A stretch of 64,000 nucleotides of DNA from Streptomyces cylindrosporus (GCF_022698165.1 NZ_JALDAY010000016.1:186001-250000); one strand, 5' to 3'; positions 39,162 to 48,492 are shown, counted from the stretch's first letter. Made by a program: numbers and translations. The notes: generated from the letters alone by a model not told the origin.

Positions 39162-39446
39162 ATGTCGATCCTCGTCAATTACGCGACCATCACCAACGCC
39201 TCCACGGACGTGCGCAGCACCGCCGGCCGTATCAAGCAGCAGCTCGAGGACCTCGAGGCCTCGGTCAAGCGCGTCGCCGCCACCTGGGAGGGTGAGGCGC
39301 AGGAGGGTTACCAGCGCAAGCAGCGCGAATGGGACCAGACCGCGCAGGACCTGCACTCGACCCTGCTGAAGATCTCGACCGCCCTGCAGAACGCGGCCGA
39401 GAACTACCAGTCCACCGAGAAGAGCAACGCCGCGACCTGGGGCTGA
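39162..39446 (+). CDS. esxA: WXG100 secreted protein (EsxA-like)
   Basis: A 94-residue WXG100 protein with W42-E43-G44 (ATWEGEAQEGYQRKQREWD) and a C-terminal YQSTE. The ATG at 39162 is used because GAAAGGG lies 7 bases upstream; the ATG at 39156 is too close to it. It is the partner of the upstream EsxB-like protein, and a strong hairpin follows. Confidence 0.9.
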   Translation: MSILVNYATITNASTDVRSTAGRIKQQLEDLEASVKRVAATWEGEAQEGYQRKQREWDQTAQDLHSTLLKISTALQNAAENYQSTEKSNAATWG

Positions 39447-39492
39447 GCCCGCCGGCGACCCGAGGGACCTAAGGGACCTGAGATGAAGAGAA

Positions 39493-39528
39493 TCGGCCCA
39501 GCGGACGCCAACGCGACCGCTGGGCCGA
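39493..39528 (+). terminator. Terminator after esxBA
   Basis: TCGGCCCAGCGG and CCGCTGGGCCGA form a perfect 12-bp stem with a 12-nt loop, 46 bp after the esxA stop. It would isolate the Esx pair transcript from mycP. Confidence 0.8.
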
Positions 39529-39628
39529 CCTCTGCTTCGGGGTCGTACACAGCAATTCCGGCAAATCTTCACATTCGTTATCGGTACGTCCGTCATTGGT
39601 ACGTCGAGGAAGCCCTGGGGGCCTGGAC

Positions 39629-40933
39629 ATGAGGGGCCTGAACGTGAAGGGCCACAGCGCCCGTTCGCGTAGCCGCGCCGGCAAGAACACGGCAACCCGC
39701 CCGTTGCAGCGGGTGTTCGGCGTGCTGGCGGCGGCCGGGATCAGCGTGGTGACGGCACTGCCGGCCCAGCCCGCACTGGCGGACACGGGCAGCTCCGGGG
39801 GCGCGGGCAAGGGCGCGGACTTCGGTCTCGCCGCGAGCACGGAGTGCGTCTTCGGCGGCGACGTCATCAAGTCGACGCCGTGGTCGCTCCAGCGCATCCT
39901 CCTGGACCAGCTCTGGGCTCAGGCGACGGGCAAGGGCGTCACGGTGGCGGTGATCGACACGGGCGTCGACGCCTCCAACCCCCAGCTGAGCGGTGCGATG
40001 GCGACGGGCAGCAAGTCGTACGTCGGCGGCTCCGGCACCCAGGACCTGGAGGGCCACGGCACCCGGGTGGCGGGCATCATCGCGGCCCGCCCGATCAAGG
40101 GCACGGGCTTCGAGGGCATCGCGCCGGACGCCAAGATCATCTCGTACCGCTACACGGGCGGCGAGGAGAAGCAGGGCAACTCGGGAACGATGTCCCAGGC
40201 GATCCGGGCGGCGGTTGCGGCCGGCGCTCGCATCATCAACATCTCCTCGGACACGGCGAACAAGAAGCCGGACGCGACGCTGGAGAGCGCCGTGTCCGAT
40301 GCCGTGAACGCGGGCGCCTTGATCGTGGCGGCGGCCGGCAATGACGGGGCGGACGGCAAGTCGGCGGACACGTACCCGGCGTCGTATCCGGGCGTGCTGG
40401 CGGTGGCGGCGTCCGACCGCAACGACGAACGCGCGTACTTCTCGCAGTCCGGCGATTTCGTGGACGTGGCGGCCCCGGGCGTGGACATGGTGTCGACGGT
40501 CCCGAAGGGCGGCCAGTGCACGGCCGACGGCACGAGCTTCGCGGCACCGTACGTGGCGGGGGTCGCAGCCCTGCTGAAGGAGAAGCACCCCACGTGGAAG
40601 GCGGCCCAGATCGCCACCCGGATCGAGGAGACGGCACAACGGACGGGCCGCGGCCCCAACCGCTTCATCGGCTGGGGCGTGGTGGACCCGGTGGCAGCAC
40701 TGTCCGACGACTCGACCCCGGCGTCTTCCCCGACCCCGGACCCGGTGGTGAAGGCCGGGGCCGGCGGGGCCGTGCCCATGGCAGTGACCATGGGCGAGAG
40801 CGAGGCGGAACGGCAGCGACGGACGGCCATCTACGTCCTGGGGACCGGGTTGGCGCTGGTGTTGGTGGTTGCGGGGAGCGGGGTGGCTGTGCGGGACTGG
40901 CGTGGGCGACGGGTTGGACGGGCCGGGCGATGA
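39629..40933 (+). CDS. mycP: T7SS mycosin (subtilisin-like serine protease)
   Basis: A 434-residue membrane-anchored protease of the ESX complex. A twin-Arg-like basic N-terminus and hydrophobic signal segment (about 28-50, ending ALA) are followed by the S8 domain with the catalytic triad D110 (VAVIDTGVD), H143 (EGHGTRVAG) and S303 (GTSFAAPYVAG). A C-terminal membrane helix lies at residues ~402-422 (LGTGLALVLVVAGSGVAV) with a short basic tail. In mycobacteria the mycosin stabilises the complex and trims substrates. The ATG at 39629 is preferred over a TTG at 39596. Confidence 0.92.
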   Translation: MRGLNVKGHSARSRSRAGKNTATRPLQRVFGVLAAAGISVVTALPAQPALADTGSSGGAGKGADFGLAASTECVFGGDVIKSTPWSLQRILLDQLWAQATGKGVTVAVIDTGVDASNPQLSGAMATGSKSYVGGSGTQDLEGHGTRVAGIIAARPIKGTGFEGIAPDAKIISYRYTGGEEKQGNSGTMSQAIRAAVAAGARIINISSDTANKKPDATLESAVSDAVNAGALIVAAAGNDGADGKSADTYPASYPGVLAVAASDRNDERAYFSQSGDFVDVAAPGVDMVSTVPKGGQCTADGTSFAAPYVAGVAALLKEKHPTWKAAQIATRIEETAQRTGRGPNRFIGWGVVDPVAALSDDSTPASSPTPDPVVKAGAGGAVPMAVTMGESEAERQRRTAIYVLGTGLALVLVVAGSGVAVRDWRGRRVGRAGR

Positions 40934-40988
40934 CGCGGCCATTGAGTGCTGCTGACAACTTGAGTTACAGGGGAGAGGACAACGGGGT

Positions 40989-41324
40989 ATGAGCAACGGA
41001 ATGCGGGTTGATCTGAGCGCGCTGGATGAGGTTATCCGGAAGCTCAACGGCCTTCTCTCGGACATGGACAAGGCCAACACGAAGGCCAAGTACGAGACGG
41101 ACATCCCGAGTACGGCGTTCGGCAGCGCGAAGTTCTTGGAGTCCAATGAACTTCACGACGCTCACCAAAAGCAGAAGACCAGGATCGAGAACATCATCAA
41201 GGCCCTGCACGGGCTGATCGACGACTTCGGCTCAAGCACCTCGAAGGTCAGAGACAAGTACAGCAACCAGGAGCAGGCGAACTCGCAGGGTGTGAGTACT
41301 ACTTCCAAGGGTTCGATCAACTAA
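40989..41324 (+). CDS. Small helical T7SS-substrate-like protein
   Basis: A 111-residue, mostly helical protein, with two amphipathic stretches (LDEVIRKLNGLLSDMDKA and LHDAHQKQKTRIENIIKAL) and a C-terminal tail YSNQEQANSQG. It has the length and shape of a WXG100 protein but no WXG turn; the loop has Ser/Ala/Phe instead. It is 41 bp upstream of a large WXG protein gene, as for ESX-type partner pairs. It may be the co-secreted partner (inference). Confidence 0.72.
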   Translation: MSNGMRVDLSALDEVIRKLNGLLSDMDKANTKAKYETDIPSTAFGSAKFLESNELHDAHQKQKTRIENIIKALHGLIDDFGSSTSKVRDKYSNQEQANSQGVSTTSKGSIN

Positions 41325-41365
41325 GCGGTTCGGCGACCGGTCACTGACGGAGGGGATGTTCAAGA

Positions 41366-42892
41366 ATGTACGGCTACGGTTACACGCCGACTGCAGAGCA
41401 GATCGAGGCTCAGCAGCAGGCAGAAAAGCAGCGGATCAAGGACAAGCACGACGAAAAGCTAGAGTCGCTCCCAAACGGGGGTATGGGTGGGCCGGATCGC
41501 AGCAAGCTCGACACGCCCTTCATGAAGATGGGTATCCCCGAGCTGCGATCCATGATCCTCGACGCGGATCCCAACCGTATCTACGAGGTCAGCCAGCACT
41601 GGAAGTCGGTCCATAACATCCTGTCCGGTGGCGACGGCGATGGCAAGACCGGCGGTGTGGACTCGGTCTCCGCGAAGGACAGTGTCGCGGGCATGATGCA
41701 GAGCGCTGTGGAGAATGTCCTCGAACATTGGGAGGGCGACGCGGCCGAGGCGTTCCGCAAGAAGGCCAACGAGATTATGGGAAACATTCGGACCGGAGCC
41801 GCGTGGGCCAACCACTACGGCGAAATCATGCACGCCGTTCAGAATGACCTGCGCAACTCAATGGCCAAGATGCGCGACGTCAACGAGCCTTCCGGTTGGG
41901 ACAGGGCTTGGGACAAGCTCACGGACGACAATCGTAGCGATGAGCAACTGCTGGCCGACATCAACAAGGGCGTGAGTACCGATGCCGCCCGCCAGGCGAA
42001 TGCGGACTCGTTGTCGAAGGGCAAGGAAGAGCAGCTGAAGGGGGTGGCAATCATGGAGCAACTTGGGGTCAATTACAAGGTCTACGCCAAGCCGCCCGGC
42101 GGAATTGACGATCAGAAGGACATCTTCTCGCCTCCGAATCCGCAAACACCGATGCCCACACCCATTTCCATGCCGTCTTCCGGTAGTTCAAGTCCAGGGA
42201 GTGGGAGCTATACCGCCAAGCCGTGGAGTGCAGGGCCGACGGCAAACATTAAGCCGACGCCCACGGTGCCCCGGGACCCGGGAATCACAGGAGGCTCCCA
42301 GCTGCCGACGACCAAGACGAGTCTCCCAACAACCGGGACGAACGTGGACAGCATTTCTCCCTTGCCTGGGAGCGGTGCTGGTACGGGCGTTGGCGGAGCC
42401 GGCGCAGGTGTTGGTGGTGGGTTCGGTACTGGTGGAGCGCAAAGCCCCGGCATCGGAGCTGCTGGCGGAACTGCCGGTCTTGCCGGCGGTGCCGCTGGCG
42501 GCATTGGAGCCATGGGCGGGCGCGGCGGGCTTACCGGTGGAGCGGCGGCAGGCCGTGGTGCCGGAGGCAGAGCTGGTATGGGCGGCATGGGCGGTGGACT
42601 CGGTGCAGCTGGCCGCGGCGGCGCCAGCGCCGGTGGTCGTGGAGCCCTCGCGAGGGCCCGTGGTGGCGTGGTCGGCGCGGCCAAGGGGGTCGGCAAGGGT
42701 GCTGGTGGCGGTGCGGGCTTGCACGGCAGCCGAGGTGGAACGCAGGCAGGTGCAGCCGGCGCGGGTGGCAAGGGCCGACGGTCTGAGAAGGAGAAGAACC
42801 AGGGCGACCGTCCCGACTACCTGGTCGAGGACGAAGAGACCTGGGTCTCGGAAGAGGACCGCAACCGGAACGTGCCGCGAACCATCGAGTAA
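41366..42892 (+). CDS. Large WXG-domain protein with Gly-rich region (T7SS effector-like)
   Basis: A 508-residue protein. A WXG-like helical domain with W122-E-G (LEHWEGDAAEAFRKKANEI) occupies about residues 60-230. It is followed by a Pro/Ser/Thr linker, then a 150-residue Gly/Ala repeat region (GGRGGLTGGAAAGRG...), and ends with an acidic/basic signature DYLVEDEETWVSEEDRNRNVPRTIE common in Streptomyces WXG proteins. No toxin motif was recognised. It follows a small helical protein gene, forming a candidate partner/effector pair. Confidence 0.78.
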   Translation: MYGYGYTPTAEQIEAQQQAEKQRIKDKHDEKLESLPNGGMGGPDRSKLDTPFMKMGIPELRSMILDADPNRIYEVSQHWKSVHNILSGGDGDGKTGGVDSVSAKDSVAGMMQSAVENVLEHWEGDAAEAFRKKANEIMGNIRTGAAWANHYGEIMHAVQNDLRNSMAKMRDVNEPSGWDRAWDKLTDDNRSDEQLLADINKGVSTDAARQANADSLSKGKEEQLKGVAIMEQLGVNYKVYAKPPGGIDDQKDIFSPPNPQTPMPTPISMPSSGSSSPGSGSYTAKPWSAGPTANIKPTPTVPRDPGITGGSQLPTTKTSLPTTGTNVDSISPLPGSGAGTGVGGAGAGVGGGFGTGGAQSPGIGAAGGTAGLAGGAAGGIGAMGGRGGLTGGAAAGRGAGGRAGMGGMGGGLGAAGRGGASAGGRGALARARGGVVGAAKGVGKGAGGGAGLHGSRGGTQAGAAGAGGKGRRSEKEKNQGDRPDYLVEDEETWVSEEDRNRNVPRTIE

Positions 42893-42978
42893 ACGTACAA
42901 GTGGGCCGGACGGAAGGTTGTGGTTCGCCCACGTATAGGGTTGGTGTGGCCAGCCATAGCTGAGTGAGGAGCGAGGAA

Positions 42979-44310
42979 TTGGGTTTCAAGCAAGTCTTGT
43001 CCACGACAGGAGTCGTGGCTTTGACGGGAGCCGTGCTCCTCACCTCAGCGCCAATTGCGGCAGCGGATCAAGTCCGAGACGCCCAGTGGCCTCTGACGGC
43101 TTATGATGCCGCGAAGGTCTGGAAGACCTCTCAAGGTGCAGGGGTTACTGTTGCTGTAGTTGACTCAGGTGTGGACGCCAGTCTTCCAGACCTGACCGGA
43201 CAGGTTTTGCCAGGTAAGGACTTCACCGGGCAGGGCAGTCCTCATCAGGATGACAACGGGCACGGCACGGGTATGGCCAGTCTTATCGCTGGCCATGGAC
43301 ATGGGGCGGATGGTTCGGCGGGTGTAAAAGGCCTTGCCCCCAAGGCAAAGATCCTTCCAGTGCGTGTAAGTTCAGGCAAGAGCGATAAGTACATTGACGA
43401 TTGGGGCGCTGGAGTTCGCTACGCAGTGGACCAGGGTGCCTCGGTAATTAATCTATCGTTCAATGACTCTTCCGCCTACCCTGGATCAAAGGCTGCCGAA
43501 GCGATCGCTTATGCGCAAGAAAAGGGCGCTGTGGTTGTTTCGGGCACGGGCAACGACGCGGGGACTGTGAATTACCCGGCCGCCCTACCGGGGGTTGTCG
43601 CTGTGTCTGCTGTGGACCAGGATCTTAACTTCTGGTCTAAATCAAACACTGGGAACGTAACCGTCGCAGCACCTGGTGTGCGAACCCCGCAGGCTGACCC
43701 GACTAGCAGCAGTGGCTACGTTGTGGCCGATGGAACCTCTGGTTCCACAGCCTACATCTCGGCCATTGTCGCCCTCCTTCGATCCAAGTACCCCGATCTG
43801 ACTGCAGGCCAGATCATCAACCGCCTGGTCAAGTCGGCGTCCTTCGTCAACTACAAGGACAAGAAGGCCCCCGACAAGGAACTCGGCTACGGCATCGCCC
43901 GCCCAGGCACAGCGCTGACGATGGACATCCCCAAGGGCCCCAAGGAGGGCCCCCTCGCCCAGGCGTCCCCGTCAACGTCCACGAATTCGGGTACCGCTTC
44001 CGGGGACAACGAAAGCACGAGCGCGGCCAAGGAGAAGAGCGACTCTTCCTCCGGCAGCACTCTCCTCATCGTCGGCATCGCAGCCGCCGTGATCGTTATC
44101 GGCATCGTCTTCGCAGTGATCCGCAGCCGTCGCAACGGCAGCGGAAATGGTGGCCCCGGCCCCGGCGGCGGAACCCCCTCCCATGGCGCCGGTTACCCGC
44201 CCCAACCCCCCACGAGCTACCAGCAGTACCCCAACACACCTCCCAACCCGGGCGGCTACCCCACACCTCCGGGCCAGCCCCCGCAGCACCACAACCCCTA
44301 CGCCCAATAA
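42979..44310 (+). CDS. Second, divergent mycosin-like serine protease
   Basis: A 443-residue S8 protease with signal peptide (VVALTGAVLLTSAPIAAA), catalytic D62 (VAVVDSGVD), H95 (NGHGTGMAS) and S254 in DGTSGSTAYISA, which departs from the usual GTSxAxPxxxG. One C-terminal membrane helix is followed by a Gly/Pro/Tyr-rich cytoplasmic tail (YQQYPNTPPNPGGYPTPPG). The first half uses unusually AT-rich codons (for example GTAATTAATCTATCG). The TTG start at 42979 follows GAGGAG; GTG at 42964 is the alternative. It follows the Gly-rich WXG gene and may process those substrates. Confidence 0.82.
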   Translation: MGFKQVLSTTGVVALTGAVLLTSAPIAAADQVRDAQWPLTAYDAAKVWKTSQGAGVTVAVVDSGVDASLPDLTGQVLPGKDFTGQGSPHQDDNGHGTGMASLIAGHGHGADGSAGVKGLAPKAKILPVRVSSGKSDKYIDDWGAGVRYAVDQGASVINLSFNDSSAYPGSKAAEAIAYAQEKGAVVVSGTGNDAGTVNYPAALPGVVAVSAVDQDLNFWSKSNTGNVTVAAPGVRTPQADPTSSSGYVVADGTSGSTAYISAIVALLRSKYPDLTAGQIINRLVKSASFVNYKDKKAPDKELGYGIARPGTALTMDIPKGPKEGPLAQASPSTSTNSGTASGDNESTSAAKEKSDSSSGSTLLIVGIAAAVIVIGIVFAVIRSRRNGSGNGGPGPGGGTPSHGAGYPPQPPTSYQQYPNTPPNPGGYPTPPGQPPQHHNPYAQ

Positions 44311-44336
44311 TCCCATTCCGGGCAACAGGAGTAGTC

Positions 44337-44363
44337 CGGCCGCATCCGCTGTGGGTGCGGCCG
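44337..44363 (+). terminator. Hairpin after the second mycosin
   Basis: CGGCCGCATCC pairs with GGGTGCGGCCG (one wobble) across a 5-nt loop, 27 bp after the stop. Confidence 0.7.
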
Positions 44364-44498
44364 TTCCGTTGCCATGCCCCCTCAGGCCGGTGACGCCTCG
44401 CCGAGCTCGTTCATCCGCGAGCGTGCGGCAGTGTTGTGTTGCGTCGGCGAATCGCAGGGCAGCGAACCAGTTCTAGAACGAGAAAGGTGTCTTCCGCA

Positions 44499-44756
44499 AT
44501 GGGCGCCATCGCTCTTGTCATCGGAGTAATCGGCTTCGGAATCGTGGCCGTCACTGTCATTACCGTCGTGCTGACCCGCAGCCGACGGAGCGCTGGCCGT
44601 ACCACTGGGCCAAGCTATCCGTCATCACAGTCTGCGTATCCATTCACTCAACCGCCGTACCCTCCGTCAGCCCCAGGCCAGGGAAACTTCACTCCTCCGG
44701 GGAATCCGCAGGAGTGGCCCAACCCCTATACTCAGCAACCCCCGTACCAGGGCTAG
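44499..44756 (+). CDS. Small membrane protein with Pro/Tyr-rich tail
   Basis: An 85-residue protein with an N-terminal membrane helix (ALVIGVIGFGIVAVTVITVVL) and a cytoplasmic or extracytoplasmic tail rich in Pro, Tyr and Ser (SYPSSQSAYPFTQPPYPP). The tail resembles that of the preceding mycosin, so the two may share binding partners. The ATG at 44499 is 11 bases after GAGAAAGG. No function assigned. Confidence 0.65.
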   Translation: MGAIALVIGVIGFGIVAVTVITVVLTRSRRSAGRTTGPSYPSSQSAYPFTQPPYPPSAPGQGNFTPPGNPQEWPNPYTQQPPYQG

Positions 44757-44830
44757 TAGTAGGCGCGCTCTCCCTCAATGTCTACCGCGCTACGATCCTG
44801 CTGCGAGTGGATTACCTGTTGAGGGAAATC

Positions 44831-44874
44831 CTTCACCCCTTTCATGGTTCAGCTTCACCCCTTTAATGGTTCAG
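44831..44874 (+). repeat. 22-bp tandem duplication upstream of the 44901 gene
   Basis: CTTCACCCCTTTCATGGTTCAG and CTTCACCCCTTTAATGGTTCAG are adjacent and differ at one base. Each copy contains ATGGTTCAG, so it duplicates a potential start codon; the second is followed at once by a stop in its frame. Confidence 0.8.
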
Positions 44875-44900
44875 ACGTAAAAATAGTACTGGAGACGGTG

Positions 44901-45239
44901 ATGTCCGACGGCGGAACGTCATTCTATGATCCTGACTCGGGGCGCAAGCTGGCTCGCAAATTTGAAATGCAGGCCTACGACCTGAGGGCGTACCTGAAGG
45001 AGTTCTCCGAGAAGACCGGTGAAGAAGCCATCACTGATGGATTTGGTGTACTGACGGAATCTGAAGAGGTGACTTCCGCCTACATCGGATACTCCACGGA
45101 TGTTGCTGCTGCGATGAAGGTCGTCCATGAACATTTGGACAGGATCGCGGACGCCTTGCGGAAGGTGAACCGCAATACTGAAGTGACAGACGATGACGTA
45201 GCCGTTCTCTTCGGGAAGAATGACGGTGCCGGACAGTGA
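44901..45239 (+). CDS. Small helical protein, likely partner of the following WXG protein
   Basis: A 112-residue protein with long helices (LARKFEMQAYDLRAYLKEFSEKTG and STDVAAAMKVVHEHLDRIADALRKVN). No WXG turn. The ATG at 44901 was chosen because GGAG lies 6 bases upstream; an upstream ATG at 44844 lies in the tandem repeat and has no site. Its stop overlaps the start of the WXG effector-like gene by four bases, so they are coupled and probably form a partner pair. Confidence 0.72.
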   Translation: MSDGGTSFYDPDSGRKLARKFEMQAYDLRAYLKEFSEKTGEEAITDGFGVLTESEEVTSAYIGYSTDVAAAMKVVHEHLDRIADALRKVNRNTEVTDDDVAVLFGKNDGAGQ

Positions 45240-46360
45240 GTGGAAATGAATCGGTAGCCGAGGAGATCATTGAGCTCGGTATCGAAGTGATCAATCCCGG
45301 CGGACGTCCGGATGTGCTAGAAGACGCAGCGAAGGCATGGCGGAAGCTCCAATCGGACGTTGAAAGCCTCGTCAGGGATCTCGACAAAGAAGTCAAGAGG
45401 ACCGTCGGACACACATGGCGCGGTGAGGCGGCTGATGCTTTCGAAAAACACTGGGAGGTGTTTTCGGCTGCGGTCCTTGATGCCACGGATGACTTCGACA
45501 AAGCCGCCAAGGGCCTTGACGATGCCGCGAAGAGTATTCGTGAGGTAAACGAAGAGATTCACGACATCTACATCGAGATCGGGATTTCCGTCGGAGTATC
45601 GGTGGGGATGTCATTTCTCACGCTGGGCGTCTCGGCGGCGGCCGGTACGGCACGGGTGACCATGTTGGTCACAAGGGCCATCGATGCTGCAGGACGACTA
45701 GGGAAACTGCTGAGGATCATCGCGGAGTCTTTTCGTTGGCTATATAACTCCGGAAAGGCCGGAAAGCTCCTGGCCGACGGCATGCTGAACTGGGTCGGCG
45801 GCACCGCAGGTGGAATGGCCACGAGCCAACTCAGTGGCAAGGGGTGGGAACTTGAGACGAACATGGTTGGAGGTCTGACGGGCGCTACGGTCGGGACCGT
45901 AGCGGGTAAGGCCGCGACCGCGCTCGGCGGTGGAGACATCATCAGTGGGATGGCTGGTGGCGCAGCTGGAGGGATGTCGGGAGACTATCTGGACTCCGTG
46001 CGTAAAGGCGAGGACTTCGACATCAGGCAAGGTCTCGTCACCGGTATCACTGGAGCCGCTTCTGGCGGGATCGGTGGTGGGGCGAGGGTCGTCGACAGGG
46101 GCTTCGATGACATGGCCCGAGGTCTGAAGAACGACAATGATTTCGTCTACAGTGCGGATCGACCGGAGCACCAACAGGCCGGAATCGACGCTGGTTTCGG
46201 TGCCTCGACCCCAGTAGCGGGGGGAGTTTCTGCGAACACCGCCAAAGATGGTTTCGAGGGCGTGGACAAGAATGCGGGAGAGGCCCAGAAGGCTGCTGGC
46301 AGAGGCGTGACGGGGAACCACCAGTCGGCGACGGACCGGATTCGCGAGGATTTCGGCTAA
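45236..46360 (+). CDS. WXG-domain effector-like protein (CpnT N-domain type)
   Basis: A 374-residue protein. Residues ~1-115 are a WXG-like helical domain with W61-R-G (HTWRGEAADAFEKHWEVF). A hydrophobic helical segment follows (IYIEIGISVGVSVGMSFLTLG), then Gly/Ala/Thr-rich transmembrane-like stretches typical of the channel-like part of such effectors, and a C-terminal polar end (ATDRIREDFG). No recognisable toxin domain. GTG start inside the stop of the previous gene. The stop TAA overlaps the ATG of the next, membrane protein gene. Confidence 0.75.
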   Translation: MSGNESVAEEIIELGIEVINPGGRPDVLEDAAKAWRKLQSDVESLVRDLDKEVKRTVGHTWRGEAADAFEKHWEVFSAAVLDATDDFDKAAKGLDDAAKSIREVNEEIHDIYIEIGISVGVSVGMSFLTLGVSAAAGTARVTMLVTRAIDAAGRLGKLLRIIAESFRWLYNSGKAGKLLADGMLNWVGGTAGGMATSQLSGKGWELETNMVGGLTGATVGTVAGKAATALGGGDIISGMAGGAAGGMSGDYLDSVRKGEDFDIRQGLVTGITGAASGGIGGGARVVDRGFDDMARGLKNDNDFVYSADRPEHQQAGIDAGFGASTPVAGGVSANTAKDGFEGVDKNAGEAQKAAGRGVTGNHQSATDRIREDFG

Positions 46361-47778
46361 TGCTTATGAGGAAACAGCCGGTTGGTGTCATTAAGATTCG
46401 AGTGGTCGAGACACTGTGTGCAACCCTGGGTTTCCTGGTGGTAACGTCGGTTCCGGCTCTATGGCTGTTCAGTAGGGATCCCGAGTCGCGCAGGCAAGCG
46501 ATCCTGGCCGCTTTGGGCTTCGCCATCGTCTGCGTGGTAGTGCTCGTTGTGTGCCAGCGTCGTGCCGGAGGTTGGCGACCATTCAGTGAGGTCGCCAGGG
46601 AAGAAACCTCCAAGCTGATTCAGGGGGATCGGCAAAGGGGTGGTGAATCCCCCGAGTTGCCGAGTACTTTGCCTTCCCGCCGGTGTCAGCAACAGCGTAC
46701 CCTTTTTTGGGGTCTGAGCCTGTGCACGGCGATAATTGGTGTAGTCGCCCTGGCGGCAGGAACGCCTCAGCGATCAGCGTTGGTACAGCGCCTCCATGAT
46801 GCCGGCGCTGAATTCTCTTCGGTCCGGGTGGAAAAAGTGAGCGATGTGCGCCAACTGTCGCGTAGTGGCAAGGACCCCTATGTGGCAACGGTAGTCGTTC
46901 AACTTCCGGATGCAGCAGCGGGTGAGTTCGTATATGCGACCGTCAAAACGGAAACTTATGATCGCCTATACGCGGGTGATCAAGTGGAAGTCCTCTATGC
47001 GCCCACTCAACCGCGGTTGGGTGCCATTGCAGGAGATGAGCGCAAACTTGGTCCGGAACTCCGTGGGGAAACGATGCCCGCGTACCTTCGGTGGGGTTGC
47101 ATCGTTTTGTGGGTGCTAGGTGCTTTGAGTGTGCTCAATGTTGTCTCGCGGAAACATGGATTTCGTGGTTTCTCTCGAATGGGCGATGGGGACAGGGCTG
47201 TCCGCGGTCGCTACGTGAGAATAGGGCAGTACCACCATGAGGGCGCTGGAGGGGAAGGTGAGCCGCGTAATGGAAAGTACCTTGAGATCCACACCGATGT
47301 TGGGCGTATTCCCTTTCTCGCGGACGTAGCGGATCACGGGTTGCCAGAGGACGTGCTGGGTCATGAAGTCTGGTTGTGTTGGGATGCGCGTCGAGGGTCA
47401 CAGGGCGGGCGTTTCTCTGCGGAAAGGACGCCGGCGGCGCTCGTCTTCGATAGTGGTTGGGTGATTCACGGAATGCTTAATGTCACCAAGGCTGCGGCGT
47501 TCAAGGGAGCCGGCACCTCTTTTGAAAAGGCCATTCCCTCGGTGGAAGGGAGCCCGCCGCTGAGAGTCTTGGATCCCCGATCCAATTGGTTGCTGTCCAT
47601 GTCGCCCTTGCTTTCGAGTCTCTGCGTCGTGGCTACTGTATGCGCTGCCCTGCTGGTGCTCGATCTCGATAACATGTGGCGCTGGGTGGTAGCCGTCGTC
47701 GGTCTGTTGTGCCTGATTGCGGCGGCCAACCCACATGTGAGTCTTGCGTCCGATTCGGTCAAGCTGGACTCTCAATAG
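46360..47778 (+). CDS. Polytopic membrane protein with a DUF3592-like domain
   Basis: A 472-residue protein with two N-terminal helices, a cytoplasmic segment, another helix near residue 130 and then an extracytoplasmic segment (FSSVRVEKVSDVRQL ... GDQVEVLYAPTQPRLG) that resembles DUF3592. Further helices lie around 235-255 and at the C-terminus. It overlaps the WXG effector-like gene by one base, the position in which immunity or transport partners are often found. Codon use is relatively AT-rich. Function unknown. Confidence 0.7.
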   Translation: MLMRKQPVGVIKIRVVETLCATLGFLVVTSVPALWLFSRDPESRRQAILAALGFAIVCVVVLVVCQRRAGGWRPFSEVAREETSKLIQGDRQRGGESPELPSTLPSRRCQQQRTLFWGLSLCTAIIGVVALAAGTPQRSALVQRLHDAGAEFSSVRVEKVSDVRQLSRSGKDPYVATVVVQLPDAAAGEFVYATVKTETYDRLYAGDQVEVLYAPTQPRLGAIAGDERKLGPELRGETMPAYLRWGCIVLWVLGALSVLNVVSRKHGFRGFSRMGDGDRAVRGRYVRIGQYHHEGAGGEGEPRNGKYLEIHTDVGRIPFLADVADHGLPEDVLGHEVWLCWDARRGSQGGRFSAERTPAALVFDSGWVIHGMLNVTKAAAFKGAGTSFEKAIPSVEGSPPLRVLDPRSNWLLSMSPLLSSLCVVATVCAALLVLDLDNMWRWVVAVVGLLCLIAAANPHVSLASDSVKLDSQ

Positions 47779-47829
47779 AGCGATGTTGCTCAGATCGGTG
47801 CACCGGGGGCGGGCCGTGCTGGGTTGGTC

Positions 47830-48492
47830 ATGAATAGCGACTTCGGATGGGGACGGAGCCCGTTTATGGATAATCCGCCGAGTGTTCCCGATATTACGCA
47901 GGTGCTTAACCACAACCGCACGCTCTTGTATCGGCACATCGCTATGCGTCTTGTGCTTGCCATGACTCTTTTCGCAGTGCCGATCGCGATGCGTTCAGTT
48001 GGCTGGGACGCTGCCTTGCCCGCCTTGTGTGCTCCAGCGGCTCTGCTCGTGTTGATATACCTGGTCCTCCGGTTGCGTCACGGGTCGCGCCTCAAGGTGT
48101 GCGAGAAGGTGCTGCGCACCTACCCCCTGGAGTACCGCACCCGGGTGTCCAAGAAGGGCACCGAGTGGAAGTACCTCGGCGATGTGCACACCGTCCGCCT
48201 GTCGGTTCGAGGCCAGCACGGTGCGCCGTATCTGCGGGCGATCAATGCCTCGACGGTGCGCAGCTGGCCGAAGGGGGCTGAGGACGCTGGTGCATGGTTC
48301 GCCGGTGACCTGGCCTTCGGCGGCGTCATGGTCGTACCAGGGAGCAATGACATGCTTTTCGTGCAGCCTGCGGATTGGGAGAAGTACGAGCAGGAGCGTG
48401 ACCAGGCCGACCCGCAGCGCAAGGCCCGTGCTGAACAGGCCGGTATTTCCAAGCTGTTGGAGAAGGAGCCGCTGATCATGGTGCACGGATGA
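47830..48492 (+). CDS. Membrane protein with cytoplasmic C-terminal domain, unknown
   Basis: A 220-residue protein. Two membrane helices (about 45-60 and 65-82) are followed by a beta-rich cytoplasmic domain (LGDVHTVRLSVRGQHGAPYLRAINASTV) that ends in a charged helix (WEKYEQERDQADPQRKARAEQ). The ATG at 47830 was preferred over a TTG at 47824; the site upstream (GGGTTGG) is weak. It overlaps the next gene by four bases. Confidence 0.65.
   Translation: MNSDFGWGRSPFMDNPPSVPDITQVLNHNRTLLYRHIAMRLVLAMTLFAVPIAMRSVGWDAALPALCAPAALLVLIYLVLRLRHGSRLKVCEKVLRTYPLEYRTRVSKKGTEWKYLGDVHTVRLSVRGQHGAPYLRAINASTVRSWPKGAEDAGAWFAGDLAFGGVMVVPGSNDMLFVQPADWEKYEQERDQADPQRKARAEQAGISKLLEKEPLIMVHG

Noticed and set aside
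44844..44900. Upstream ATG for the small helical protein at 44901
   Set aside because: It lies in the 22-bp tandem duplication with no ribosome-binding site, whereas ATG 44901 has GGAG at 6 bases.
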